Source of the DNA: Pseudomonas brassicacearum subsp. brassicacearum
GTDB taxonomy: Bacteria; Pseudomonadota; Gammaproteobacteria; Pseudomonadales; Pseudomonadaceae
Assembly (NCBI RefSeq): GCF_008801605.1
Contig: NZ_VZPJ01000001.1
Location: 1,116,001-1,180,000, forward strand
Reading direction: 5' to 3'
Length of the DNA: 64,000 bases
The notes beneath the pieces were generated by a model. That model worked only from the letters and a program-made list of their open reading frames with translations. It ran no database searches and was not told the origin of the DNA. Numbering within the stretch: the stretch's first letter is position 1; each line of letters opens with the position of its first letter. Both the position numbers and the translations under genes were made by a program. Shown here piece by piece: positions 1 through 9,607 of this stretch.

Positions 1-1595
1 TCGCGCCCAAACCCATGGACCGACTGGTGTGTGGCGATGTGGGCTTCGGCAAGACCGAAGTGGCGATGCGCGCTGCGTTCATTGCCGTGCACGGTGGCAA
101 GCAGGTGGCGATCCTGGTGCCGACCACCCTGCTCGCCCAGCAGCACTACAACAGTTTCCGCGACCGCTTTGCCGACTGGCCGGTGACCGTGGAAGTGATG
201 AGCCGTTTCAAATCCACCAAGGAAGTGAACGCCGCCGTGGCCGACCTGGCCGAGGGCAAGATCGACATCGTCATCGGTACGCACAAGCTGCTGCAGGACG
301 ACGTGAAGTTCAAGAGCCTGGGGCTGGTGATCATCGACGAAGAGCACCGCTTTGGCGTGCGCCAGAAAGAACAGCTCAAGGCCCTGCGCAGCGAAGTCGA
401 CATCCTGACCCTGACCGCCACGCCGATCCCGCGCACGCTGAACATGGCGGTGTCGGGCATGCGCGACCTGTCGATCATCGCCACGCCGCCGGCCCGGCGC
501 CTGTCGGTGCGCACCTTTGTCATGGAGCAGAACAAAAGCACGGTCAAGGAAGCCTTGCTGCGTGAGTTGCTGCGTGGCGGCCAGGTCTATTACCTGCACA
601 ACGACGTGAAGACCATCGAGAAATGCGCCGCCGACCTCGCCGAACTGGTGCCGGAAGCGCGGATCGGCATCGGCCACGGGCAAATGCGCGAGCGTGAACT
701 CGAACAGGTGATGAGCGACTTCTACCACAAGCGCTTCAACGTGCTGATCGCCTCGACCATCATCGAGACCGGCATCGACGTGCCGAGCGCCAACACCATC
801 ATCATCGAGCGCGCCGACAAATTCGGCCTGGCCCAGCTGCACCAGTTGCGCGGCCGGGTCGGTCGTAGCCACCACCAGGCCTATGCCTACCTGTTGACGC
901 CACCGCGCCAGCAAATCACCCCGGATGCGGAAAAGCGCCTGGAAGCCATCGCCAATACCCAGGACCTTGGCGCCGGCTTCGTGCTGGCCACCAACGACCT
1001 GGAAATCCGCGGTGCCGGCGAATTGCTCGGCGACGGCCAGAGCGGCCAGATCCAGGCCGTCGGCTTCACCCTGTACATGGAAATGCTCGAGCGCGCGGTC
1101 AAGTCGATCCGCAAGGGCGAACAGCCGAACCTCGATCAACCCCTGGGCGGCGGGCCGGAAATCAACCTGCGGGTGCCGGCACTGATCCCGGAAGACTACC
1201 TGCCGGACGTTCACGCACGGCTGATCCTCTACAAACGCATCGCCTCGGCCAGCGACGAGGAAGGCCTCAAGGACTTGCAAGTTGAGATGATCGACCGCTT
1301 CGGCCTGCTGCCGGAACCGACCAAGAACCTGGTGCGTACCACGCAGCTCAAGCTCAAGGCCGAACAACTGGGCATCAAGAAAGTCGACGGCGGCCCCAAC
1401 GGCGGCCGGATCGAGTTCGAGGCCCAGACCCCGGTCGATCCATTGGTGCTGATCAAGTTGATCCAGGGCCAGCCCAAACGCTACAAGTTCGAAGGTGCCA
1501 CGATGTTCAAATTCATGGTGCCCATGGAGCGCGCGGAAGAGCGTTTCAATATCGTAGAGGCGCTGTTCGAGCGCCTCACTCCGACCACTGCTTGA
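1..1595 (+). CDS. mfd: Transcription-repair coupling factor Mfd, C-terminal part (5' end outside window)
   Basis: Mfd is the superfamily-2 translocase that removes stalled RNA polymerase from damaged DNA and recruits UvrA in the cytoplasm. The reading frame is open from the first base, so the gene starts upstream of the window; about 530 C-terminal residues remain. Visible motifs are GDVGFGKTEVA (Walker A), DEEHRFGV (DEEH box), LTATPIPRTL (motif III) and GRVGRSHHQAYAYL (motif VI with the arginine finger), followed by the TRCF C-terminal domain. The closely related RecG is excluded by the TRCF domain after the helicase core. It ends with TGA, 10 bases before csiV. Confidence 0.97.
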   Translation, partial: APKPMDRLVCGDVGFGKTEVAMRAAFIAVHGGKQVAILVPTTLLAQQHYNSFRDRFADWPVTVEVMSRFKSTKEVNAAVADLAEGKIDIVIGTHKLLQDDVKFKSLGLVIIDEEHRFGVRQKEQLKALRSEVDILTLTATPIPRTLNMAVSGMRDLSIIATPPARRLSVRTFVMEQNKSTVKEALLRELLRGGQVYYLHNDVKTIEKCAADLAELVPEARIGIGHGQMRERELEQVMSDFYHKRFNVLIASTIIETGIDVPSANTIIIERADKFGLAQLHQLRGRVGRSHHQAYAYLLTPPRQQITPDAEKRLEAIANTQDLGAGFVLATNDLEIRGAGELLGDGQSGQIQAVGFTLYMEMLERAVKSIRKGEQPNLDQPLGGGPEINLRVPALIPEDYLPDVHARLILYKRIASASDEEGLKDLQVEMIDRFGLLPEPTKNLVRTTQLKLKAEQLGIKKVDGGPNGGRIEFEAQTPVDPLVLIKLIQGQPKRYKFEGATMFKFMVPMERAEERFNIVEALFERLTPTTA

Positions 1596-1605
1596 AGGAC
1601 GCCAC

Positions 1606-2172
1606 ATGCGCCTGTTTTGCTCACTGACCTTGTTGTTGACCCTGGTCGCTCCCCTGGCGTTTGCCGATGACCTGTATCAGGTTGAAATGATCCTGGTGCG
1701 CCAGAACGCCGAGCCGGCGATTGTCAGCCGTGCCGCACCGGAAGACTGGGACGCCGGCGCGCAACGCCTGGACGCGGATAGCCAGCGCACACCGGCCATG
1801 GGCAACATCGTCGAGAAACTCACCGCCAGCGGCCAATACACGGTATTGATGCATAAGGCCTGGCAGCAGACCCTCGGTGAGCAGGGACGCAAAGTCGCCA
1901 TCAGCGACGGTGCCGAACAGTTCGGGCAATTCCCCATCGAAGGCACCCTGGAACTGAAGCTGGGCCGTTTCACCGACGTGGATGCCGATTTCTGGATCAA
2001 CCAGATCAACGCCAATGGCCTGGTCACCGCCAGCGAGCGTCTCAAGCAGCAGAGCCATACCAAGAATGGCCAACTGAACTTCCTCGACAACGGTCATCTT
2101 GGCCTGCTGATCAAGATCACCTCGTTGACCGCGCCCGCGCCACGGCAGGCACCTGAAGTCATTCCGGACTGA
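1606..2172 (+). CDS. CsiV-family periplasmic protein
   Basis: This 188-residue protein begins with a Sec signal peptide (MRLFCSLTLLLTLVAPLAFA, probable cleavage before DDLYQ). The remainder matches the CsiV family, with features such as YQVEMILVRQ near the mature N-terminus and a C-terminal strand-rich part. In Vibrio cholerae CsiV is a periplasmic factor linked to peptidoglycan assembly and cell-shape integrity; that role is assumed here from family membership only. It lies directly behind mfd, as in other pseudomonads, and is probably co-transcribed with it. GAAGGACGCCACATG gives a reasonable ribosome binding site. Confidence 0.8.
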   Translation: MRLFCSLTLLLTLVAPLAFADDLYQVEMILVRQNAEPAIVSRAAPEDWDAGAQRLDADSQRTPAMGNIVEKLTASGQYTVLMHKAWQQTLGEQGRKVAISDGAEQFGQFPIEGTLELKLGRFTDVDADFWINQINANGLVTASERLKQQSHTKNGQLNFLDNGHLGLLIKITSLTAPAPRQAPEVIPD

Positions 2173-2183
2173 TTGGCGCGCCT

Positions 2184-4877
2184 ATGCCCTCGCCCCTGAG
2201 CAAACCCCTGGCACCTTCCTGGGTCAATCGATTCAAGGAACAGAGCCTGGAGCGCGGGCGCCGTTATGCGCTGGAAAACCGCGTCAGGATTGTCGAGGCC
2301 GGCGACAGCACCATCACCGCCAGCTGCGAAGGCTCTGGCGGTAACGTCTACCGTCAGACCATTCGCCTTAAAGAGTCAGCCAAGGGCACGCTGATTCTGC
2401 TCGAAGCCGCGTGCTCCTGCCCGGTGCGCATCAACTGCAAGCACTGCGCAGCCGTGTTGCTGCAAGTCCAGGAAACCCTGGCCTACCCAGCCGCCGAAAA
2501 AGACGCGCAATTACTGGAGAAACTCCAGGCCGTGCTGGACAACCGCAGCCCCAAGGCCCCGCCACAAGTGCTGGTGGACAACGTGCAACCGGTGCCGCGC
2601 CTGTGGCTGGCCAGTATCGAGTTCAGCGCCTTCGAGCCGCGCAACGGCAAAATGCAGCGCTACATTCAACACCGCGCCGCGCTGTCGTTCAGCTACCTGG
2701 ACGAATACGTCAGCGGCCAGCGCAACACCGACGTGCTGATTCGCCAGGAAACCCAGACACTGCGGATAAAACGCCACACCGACGTGGAACAGTCCTACCG
2801 CGAACAGCTGCGAATCCTCGGCTTCAAGGTCGCGACCCGACAAAGCAAGGCCCTGCCGGAAAGCGCCGGCGAACTGTACGAGATGGTCAACGACAGTGCC
2901 TGGCTGACCTTCACCCTCAACGACCTGCCGAAACTGCGCAGCCAGGGCTGGGAACTGCAGATCGACGAGGACTTCGGCTTCGACCTGACGGCAGTGGACG
3001 AGTGGTACGCCACCGTCGAGGAAACGCCGGAGCGGGACTGGTTCGACCTCGAACTGGGGATCATCGTCAACGGTGAGCGCCTGAGCCTGCTACCGATCCT
3101 GTTGAACCTGATGCGCTCGCACATCGAATTGTTCAACCCGGAACGCCTGGCCCGGCGTCGGGACGACGAACTCATTCTGGTCAACCTGCCCAACCGTCCG
3201 AACTCGGAGTTCGGCCCGCAGCAGGTGGCCCTGCCCTATGGCCGGCTGAAACCGGTGCTGGCGACCCTGGGCGAGTTTTACCTGCAAGAACCCGGCACCA
3301 CCAAACTGCGCCTCAACAGCGCGGACGCCTTGCGCTTGAACCCGCTGCAGGACATGCCGTTGACCTGGGAAGGTGGCGAACACATTCGCGGCCTGGCCCA
3401 ACGCCTGCGGGACATCAAGGATTACACCGCCACCGCGCCAGAGGGCCTGAACGCGACGCTACGGCCGTATCAACTCGAAGGCTTGAGCTGGATGCAATCG
3501 CTGCGACAGCTGGAAGTCGGCGGCATTCTCGCGGACGACATGGGCCTGGGCAAAACCCTACAGACCCTGGCGCACATTCTCAGCGAAAAAAACGCCGGAC
3601 GCCTCGACCGACCGTGCATGGTCGTCATGCCGACCAGCCTGATCCCCAACTGGCTCGACGAGGCGGCTCACTTCACGCCGCAGCTCAAGGTGCTGGCCCT
3701 GTATGGCGCCGGGCGCAAAAAGCATTTCGACCGATTGGCCGATTACGACCTGGTCCTCACCACCTATGCCCTGCTGCCCAAGGATGTCGAGCGCCTGGCC
3801 GCGCAGCCGTTGCACGTGCTGATCCTCGATGAAGCCCAGTACATCAAGAACCCCACCAGCAAAGCCGCCCAGGCCGCCCGCGAGCTCAACGCCCGCCAGC
3901 GGCTGTGCCTGTCCGGCACGCCGCTGGAAAATCACCTGGGCGAATTGTGGTCGCTGTTTCACTTCCTGCTGCCGGGGTGGCTTGGGGACGTCAAGAGTTT
4001 CAACCGCGATTACCGTGTACCGATAGAAAAGCGCGGCAGCGATGTACGACTGCAGCACCTCAATGGTCGGATAAAACCTTTCCTGCTGCGCAGGACCAAG
4101 GAGCAAGTGGCGACAGAGTTGCCGCCCAAGACCGAGATCATCCATTGGGTCGAACTCAGCGATGCCCAGCGGGACGTCTACGAAACCATGCGCCTGGCGA
4201 TGGACAAGAAGGTCCGCGACGAGATCACCCGCAAAGGCGTGGCCCGCAGCCAGATCATCATTCTCGAAGCGCTGCTCAAGCTGCGCCAGGTGTGTTGCGA
4301 CCTGCGCCTGATCAACGACGCCACCCTGCCCGCCCGAGGCAGCACCTCGGGCAAGCTCGACAGCTTGATGGAAATGCTCGAAGAACTGTTTGAAGAAGGT
4401 CGCCGGGTGCTGTTGTTTTCCCAATTCACGTCCATGTTGGCGCTGATTGAAGAGGAGCTGAAGAAACGCGGCGTCGAGTACGCCATTCTGACCGGCCAGA
4501 CCCGCGACCGACGCACGCCCGTCAAGGAATTCCAGAGCGGCAAGCGTCAGATCTTTCTGATCAGCCTGAAGGCTGGCGGTGTAGGCCTGAACCTGACCGA
4601 GGCCGACACAGTGATTCACTACGATCCATGGTGGAACCCGGCGACCGAAAACCAGGCGACCGACCGCGCCTACCGCATCGGCCAGGAAAAACCGGTATTC
4701 GTCTACAAGCTGATTGCCCGAGGCACGGTGGAAGAGAAGATCCAGCTACTGCAAAAGGAAAAATCCGACCTCGCGGCCGGTGTGCTGGACGGGCGTGTGG
4801 CCGGGGATTGGAAACTGCAGAGCGACGATATCGAAGCATTGTTCGCGCCGCTGCCGGACAAACTGGAAAAGCGCTGA
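2184..4877 (+). CDS. SNF2-family DNA-dependent ATPase with N-terminal SWIM zinc finger (paralog 1)
   Basis: This 897-residue protein has a SWIM zinc finger near residues 76-90 (CSCPVRINCKHC, pattern CxCx6CxH), a middle region of unclear function, and a full SNF2 helicase core in the C-terminal half. Core motifs are LRPYQLEGLSWM, DDMGLGKTLQTL (Walker A, near residue 455), LILDEAQYIKNP (DEAQ box), LSGTPLENHLGELWSL, LLFSQFTSMLALI, SLKAGGVGLNL and ATDRAYRIGQ (arginine finger motif). Such proteins translocate on double-stranded DNA and remodel protein-DNA complexes; the target is unknown. It starts 11 bases after csiV and faces a longer paralog (5094-8384) tail to tail. Codon use matches its neighbours. 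Confidence 0.9.
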   Translation: MPSPLSKPLAPSWVNRFKEQSLERGRRYALENRVRIVEAGDSTITASCEGSGGNVYRQTIRLKESAKGTLILLEAACSCPVRINCKHCAAVLLQVQETLAYPAAEKDAQLLEKLQAVLDNRSPKAPPQVLVDNVQPVPRLWLASIEFSAFEPRNGKMQRYIQHRAALSFSYLDEYVSGQRNTDVLIRQETQTLRIKRHTDVEQSYREQLRILGFKVATRQSKALPESAGELYEMVNDSAWLTFTLNDLPKLRSQGWELQIDEDFGFDLTAVDEWYATVEETPERDWFDLELGIIVNGERLSLLPILLNLMRSHIELFNPERLARRRDDELILVNLPNRPNSEFGPQQVALPYGRLKPVLATLGEFYLQEPGTTKLRLNSADALRLNPLQDMPLTWEGGEHIRGLAQRLRDIKDYTATAPEGLNATLRPYQLEGLSWMQSLRQLEVGGILADDMGLGKTLQTLAHILSEKNAGRLDRPCMVVMPTSLIPNWLDEAAHFTPQLKVLALYGAGRKKHFDRLADYDLVLTTYALLPKDVERLAAQPLHVLILDEAQYIKNPTSKAAQAARELNARQRLCLSGTPLENHLGELWSLFHFLLPGWLGDVKSFNRDYRVPIEKRGSDVRLQHLNGRIKPFLLRRTKEQVATELPPKTEIIHWVELSDAQRDVYETMRLAMDKKVRDEITRKGVARSQIIILEALLKLRQVCCDLRLINDATLPARGSTSGKLDSLMEMLEELFEEGRRVLLFSQFTSMLALIEEELKKRGVEYAILTGQTRDRRTPVKEFQSGKRQIFLISLKAGGVGLNLTEADTVIHYDPWWNPATENQATDRAYRIGQEKPVFVYKLIARGTVEEKIQLLQKEKSDLAAGVLDGRVAGDWKLQSDDIEALFAPLPDKLEKR

Positions 4878-4889
4878 TTCACACCGTTT

Positions 4890-4985
4890 CCTGTGGGAGC
4901 TGAGCGTGCTCGCGATGGCGGTGGTTCAGCTTACACAGATGTTGACTGCACTGCCGCCATCGCGAGCACGCTCGGCTCCCACAGG
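4890..4985. repeat. REPIN (inverted pair of REP sequences)
   Basis: Two REP palindromes face each other: TGTGGGAGCTGAGCGTGCTC on the left and its mirror ending GGCTCCCACAG on the right, with a non-palindromic centre. The element lies between the two convergent SNF2 genes and could fold into a long hairpin ending both transcripts. Confidence 0.85.
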
Positions 4986-5027
4986 GGATTTGCAGCGTCC
5001 ACAAAGCCGGAGCCCGCCCCACTCCAA

Positions 5028-5052
5028 TGTGGGAGCGAGCCTGCTCGCGATG
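5028..5052. repeat. Single REP sequence
   Basis: ATGTGGGAGCGAGCCTGCTC followed by GCGA is a lone REP of the family that recurs in this window. It lies 43 bases from the neighbouring REPIN and 42 bases from the 3' end of the second SNF2 gene. Confidence 0.75.
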
Positions 5053-5093
5053 GCTGACTATCAGGCGACATAGCCAGTGAATGTGCCGGTGAA

Positions 5094-8000
5094 TCAGGTC
5101 TTGGGCAACGGTGCAAACAACGCTTCGATATCGCTCTGCTCAAGCTTCCACCCACCCGTCGCGCCGCCATCCAGCAGACTGCCCGCCAACGCGGCCTTAT
5201 CCTCCTGAAGCGCCTGTATCTTCTCTTCCACCGTGCCTCGGGCAATCAGCTTGTAGACGAACACTGGCTTGTTTTGACCGATCCGATAAGCCCGGTCGGT
5301 CGCCTGATTTTCCACCGCTGGGTTCCACCACGGATCGAAGTGAATCACCGTGTCGGCAGCCGTCAGATTGAGCCCCGTACCGCCGGCCTTGAGGCTGATT
5401 AGAAACAGCGACACCTTGCCACTCTGAAATTCCCTCACCGGGGTGCGGCGATCCGTGGTGGATCCGGTCAGTAAGGAATAGGTCAGGCTGCGCTTTTGCA
5501 GTTCCTCCTCGATCAGGGACAGCATCGAGGTGAACTGGGAAAACAGCAGAATCTTGCGCCCTTCGCTGAGCAACTCTTCAAGCATCTCCATTAAACTGAT
5601 CAACTTGCCGCTGCCGGAACGTAGCGCTTTGGCGGTCTGTACGGTATTGAGCAGCCGCAGGTCGCAGCAGACCTGGCGTAACTTGAGCAACGCGTCGAGA
5701 ATGATAATCTGGCTACGGGCCACGCCGCTGCGAGCGATTTCGTCGCGCACTTTCCTGTCCATGGCCACACGCACGGCTTCATAGACATCCCGCTGTCCGT
5801 CACTGAGGTCGACCCAATGGACGATTTCAGTCTTGGGTGGCAGCTCAGTAGCGACTTGTTCTTTTTTACGCCGCAGTAGAAACGGTTTTATTCGCGCCGT
5901 CAGATGGTGCATTCGCTCGCTGTTGCCATGTTTTTCGATCGACGTCCGGTAGTCTCGGTTGAAGCTTTTGTTATCCCCCAACCAGCCGGGCAGGAGGAAA
6001 TGAAACAGCGACCAGAGTTCGCCCAAGTGATTTTCCAGGGGCGTACCGGACAGGCACAAGCGCTGCCGGGCATTGAGTTCGCGAGCAGCCTGGGCGGCCT
6101 TGCTGGTGGGATTCTTGATGTTCTGCGCTTCATCGAGAATCAGCACACTCCAGGCCTGGGGTTTCAGCGCCTCCAGATCCCGCGGCAACAAGGCATAAGT
6201 CGTCAGAATCAGGTCGTACTGTGCAAGGCTGGCGAAATCTTTTTGCCGGGCTGCACCATGAAGCGCCACGACGTTGAGCTGCGGCGTGAAGCGTGCCGCT
6301 TCGTCGAGCCAGTTGGGAATCAGACTGGTGGGCATGACTGCAAGCGCCGGGACATCCAGGCGCCCGGCCTGCTTCTCACAAAGCAGGTGAGCCAGGGTCT
6401 GCAAGGTTTTACCCAAGCCCATGTCATCGCCCAGGATGCCGCCGACTTCCAGCTCGCGCAGGGTCTGCATCCAATTGAACCCTTCCAGTTGATAAGGTCG
6501 CAGGGTGGCTTTGAGCCCCATCGGCGCCGGGACATGAGCATGAGTCGACTCGTGTAATCGCTTGGCGAACATACGCAAGCGCTCCCCGCCTTGCCAGGTC
6601 AATGGCACGCTTTCAAGCACATTCAACCTGGCCGCATCAAAGGCATTCAACCGTATCGAGTCACCCCGGTGCTCCTTCATGTACAACTCACCAAGCGTTG
6701 CCATCAGCGGCTTGACCCGCCCATATGGCAACGCGACCTTCACACCAGGACCCGCCCCGAACTTTCCGCCGTTGAGATCGAGCAACATCAACTCTTCATC
6801 ACCACGCCGATCAAGGTTGTCCGGATCCATCATCTCGGGGCTTGAGCGGAGCAGATGAAGCAAGATCGGCAGCAGGCTGTGCCGTTTTCCATCCACGACA
6901 ATGCCCAGTTGTAAATCGAACCACTCTCGACCGGGAGACTCCTCGATGTCGGCGTACAACTGCTCCAACGGTTGCAGATCGAAATGAAAACCCGCTTCGA
7001 TATCGATCTGCCAATTGGCGGCACGCAATCGCGGCAGGCCTTTGTCCATGAAGGCCAACCAGGCGTGGTCATCCGCCATTTGAAATAGCTCACCCCCGAT
7101 GTCCGCCAGCGCAAGGCTCTTGCGACTGGTTTTCTTGAAACCTACCTTACGCAGAACGGTGCGAAAGGCTTGCTCGACATCCGGTTTACGCTGAATGCGC
7201 AAAATTTCGGTTCCGGACAGGATCGACAGTTCGGTGGATGCTTTGTCGTCCGCCACATGACCATCATAAATAAAGGTCAGTGCCGCGCGATGTTCTGGAA
7301 CAGATTTCCAGTGCCGGAAGGTAATTGCACTTCCCAACGTCAACAACGCTCGCGGTTCAACACCTTCGATGATGCGCTCAGTCAGTTCTTTCGGCGGCGG
7401 GATAGGTCGGTCGACAGCGTTGATCCTATGGCTGAAAAGCACAACATCCCGAGCGGGTACCTCCGGCGCACGGCATAAATGGCACGCCAATTTGTCGTCC
7501 ACTTCATAGGACAGCCGGCCAAGTTCCCTGCGCGATAAATCCAGATAATGAAGCGGCTCAAGCACCAGGAGGTTATCCAGTACCTGATCGCCACTGCGCC
7601 ACCGAGACCGATAGTTGCCATTGGCCTGCTCAGCCCAGAAAAACTGCGCATTTTTTAGCGGACCTGCGCCCAATGGCTGCGGCGGGTCGAAATCCAGGAA
7701 CAAGCGCGAGGACTTTAATGCCAGCGCCAGCACTTCGGCGCCGCTGCGACCTTGCAACGGAAAGCTGTTCTGGCTGTGATAATGCTGACTGCTGATAAGC
7801 GACTGGCCAATTTGCTTGTCGACGTCGGACATATAATTCGGAGAACGATTCAGCATGTCCGTCAGTTGGCCAAACGCTTTCAGATCCTTCAGGGAACCAT
7901 CATCGAGCTGGCGCCCCTTGAAGAGTTCCAAAATCCACTGCCCTATGTGCGTCTTCTTGAGTTTGTAGAAGATCCGGACATCGGCGTCTTTTTTGCTCGG

Positions 8001-8384
8001 TAGCGAATCGGCGTCCCACTCGGGAATACCCTTGATCCAGGTTTCAAGTTCAGAACTCAGGCGCTCGCTGGCGGAGCCGGCCTCCAGCGCTTGCGGATTC
8101 CACATCAAATGGAACATGACGGCAGCGCAGTGCTTGCAGCTGTTACCGACCGGGCACGAACATTCGTAACGAACGCCGTCGTAGCCCCGATAACGAGTGA
8201 GCTCGATCACCTGCTGATAGACATTATCGCCGCCACCCTCGCATTCGGCGTGAATCGATTGCTCGTCTATCCGCAGTATCCGTACTCGGTCTCTCTCGGC
8301 GTAGTCGAACCCGCGCTGAAGGTAACTCTGATGGAAGTCTTCTCCCCAATCCGTCTCAAGAAGCACCTCAATTGGCTGGGTCAT
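5094..8384 (-). CDS. SNF2-family DNA-dependent ATPase with SWIM zinc finger (paralog 2, longer)
   Basis: This protein of about 1096 residues shares the architecture of the gene at 2184-4877. It has a SWIM zinc finger near residues 75-90 (CSCPVGNSCKHC) and a C-terminal SNF2 core with DDMGLGKTLQTL (near residue 658), LILDEAQNIKNP, LSGTPLENHLGELWSL, SLKAGGTGLNL and ATDRAYRIGQ. It is about 200 residues longer between the zinc finger and the helicase core. A stretch of nearly 50 residues around the SGTPLENH motif is identical in the two paralogs, yet the DNA differs at many third positions. I chose ATG at 8384, with GGCGG five bases upstream; GTG at 8390 is the alternative. The substrate is unknown. 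Confidence 0.9.
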   Translation of the reverse strand: MTQPIEVLLETDWGEDFHQSYLQRGFDYAERDRVRILRIDEQSIHAECEGGGDNVYQQVIELTRYRGYDGVRYECSCPVGNSCKHCAAVMFHLMWNPQALEAGSASERLSSELETWIKGIPEWDADSLPSKKDADVRIFYKLKKTHIGQWILELFKGRQLDDGSLKDLKAFGQLTDMLNRSPNYMSDVDKQIGQSLISSQHYHSQNSFPLQGRSGAEVLALALKSSRLFLDFDPPQPLGAGPLKNAQFFWAEQANGNYRSRWRSGDQVLDNLLVLEPLHYLDLSRRELGRLSYEVDDKLACHLCRAPEVPARDVVLFSHRINAVDRPIPPPKELTERIIEGVEPRALLTLGSAITFRHWKSVPEHRAALTFIYDGHVADDKASTELSILSGTEILRIQRKPDVEQAFRTVLRKVGFKKTSRKSLALADIGGELFQMADDHAWLAFMDKGLPRLRAANWQIDIEAGFHFDLQPLEQLYADIEESPGREWFDLQLGIVVDGKRHSLLPILLHLLRSSPEMMDPDNLDRRGDEELMLLDLNGGKFGAGPGVKVALPYGRVKPLMATLGELYMKEHRGDSIRLNAFDAARLNVLESVPLTWQGGERLRMFAKRLHESTHAHVPAPMGLKATLRPYQLEGFNWMQTLRELEVGGILGDDMGLGKTLQTLAHLLCEKQAGRLDVPALAVMPTSLIPNWLDEAARFTPQLNVVALHGAARQKDFASLAQYDLILTTYALLPRDLEALKPQAWSVLILDEAQNIKNPTSKAAQAARELNARQRLCLSGTPLENHLGELWSLFHFLLPGWLGDNKSFNRDYRTSIEKHGNSERMHHLTARIKPFLLRRKKEQVATELPPKTEIVHWVDLSDGQRDVYEAVRVAMDRKVRDEIARSGVARSQIIILDALLKLRQVCCDLRLLNTVQTAKALRSGSGKLISLMEMLEELLSEGRKILLFSQFTSMLSLIEEELQKRSLTYSLLTGSTTDRRTPVREFQSGKVSLFLISLKAGGTGLNLTAADTVIHFDPWWNPAVENQATDRAYRIGQNKPVFVYKLIARGTVEEKIQALQEDKAALAGSLLDGGATGGWKLEQSDIEALFAPLPKT

Positions 8385-8425
8385 GGGCACCGCCGAGCAT
8401 TACGCATATCAGTCACGACACTTCC

Positions 8426-9436
8426 TCAATCAACCAGCTGGGCAGCCCTCAGCGCGCCGAGCGCCGCCAGCCAGCGAGGGTCCTGACGGTATTCAGTGGA
8501 GGCACAGGCCTGGCCGCGCATGCGGGCGATCCGTGCCGAAGGCTTGACCTTCAGGCGCTGGGCAGCGCTCAAGGCCAACTCCGCGGCAGCACGGTCATTG
8601 CACACCAAGCCCATGTCGCAACCCGCCGTCAAAGCAGCCTCGATACGACTGGCAGCATCACCGACCACATGAGCCCCGGCCATCGACAGGTCATCACTGA
8701 AGATCACGCCATCGAATTGCAACTCGCCGCGCAGGATGTCCTGCAGCCAGCGGCGGGAAAACCCGGCTGGATTGGGGTCAACCTGCGGGTAGATGACATG
8801 GGCCGGCATGACGGCGGCCAGTTGTTTGCTCAGCCTGGCAAACGGCACCAGGTCGTTGGCGCGAATCTGCTCCAGGCTGCGCTCATCGTTCGGAATCGCC
8901 ACGTGGGAATCGGCCTCGGCCCAGCCATGCCCCGGAAAATGCTTGCCAGTGGCGGCCATCCCGGCGGCGTTCATGCCGCGGATGAAGGCACCGGCCAATA
9001 ACGCAGCGCGTTCGGGGTCACCCTCGAAGGAACGACTGCCGACGACGGCGCTGCGCTGGTAATCGAGGTCCAGCACCGGGGCAAAGCTCAAGTCGAGACC
9101 GACCGCCAGCACTTCTGTGGCCATGATCCAGCCGCACTGCTCGGCGAGGTACTCGGCGTTCGGGTTATCGGCTATCGCCCGCATCGCCGGCAACCGCACA
9201 AAACCCTGGCGCAGCCGCTGGACACGACCACCTTCCTGATCCACCGCCAATAAAAGGTCAGGGCGGATGGCGCGGATCGACGCGCTCAACTCACGCACCT
9301 GACGTGGATGCTCGATATTGCGGGCAAAGATGATCAGCCCGCCTACCTCAGGCTGGCGCAACAGGTGGCGATCTTCGGCCGTCAGCCAGGTACCGGCGAC
9401 GTCCACCATCAACGAGCCTTGCAGGCCAGCAGTCAT
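8426..9436 (-). CDS. nagZ: Beta-N-acetylhexosaminidase NagZ
   Basis: NagZ is a cytoplasmic family-3 glycosidase that removes GlcNAc from GlcNAc-anhydroMurNAc peptides during cell-wall recycling. Its products are the signals that induce AmpC beta-lactamase through AmpR. The 336-residue length is normal. Visible motifs are LLAVDQEGGRVQRL near the N-terminus, TGKHFPGHG followed by DSH (the mobile catalytic His/Asp loop) and GVIFSDDLSM, which carries the nucleophilic aspartate. The start has a good AAGGAAA ribosome site. It is followed at 8384 by the SNF2 gene on the same strand. Confidence 0.95.
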   Translation of the reverse strand: MTAGLQGSLMVDVAGTWLTAEDRHLLRQPEVGGLIIFARNIEHPRQVRELSASIRAIRPDLLLAVDQEGGRVQRLRQGFVRLPAMRAIADNPNAEYLAEQCGWIMATEVLAVGLDLSFAPVLDLDYQRSAVVGSRSFEGDPERAALLAGAFIRGMNAAGMAATGKHFPGHGWAEADSHVAIPNDERSLEQIRANDLVPFARLSKQLAAVMPAHVIYPQVDPNPAGFSRRWLQDILRGELQFDGVIFSDDLSMAGAHVVGDAASRIEAALTAGCDMGLVCNDRAAAELALSAAQRLKVKPSARIARMRGQACASTEYRQDPRWLAALGALRAAQLVD

Positions 9437-9607
9437 AGCATTTCCTTAATAACGATGAACCCGCGCGACAACACAGGCACGACCACACGGCAAGGCCCAA
9501 GGCCCGGCAGGTCGCGGTCACGCAATGACAAATGGAACGGGTTCGAAACGAGAGTCGGCATGGGCGGCTAGCTTAGCGGATGTAGGCAGCCGCGCCCACC
9601 CGTGCAC

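Noticed and set aside
5094..8384. Recent gene conversion between the two SNF2 genes
   Set aside because: Their most similar protein stretch still has many synonymous DNA differences, so the identity reflects selection.
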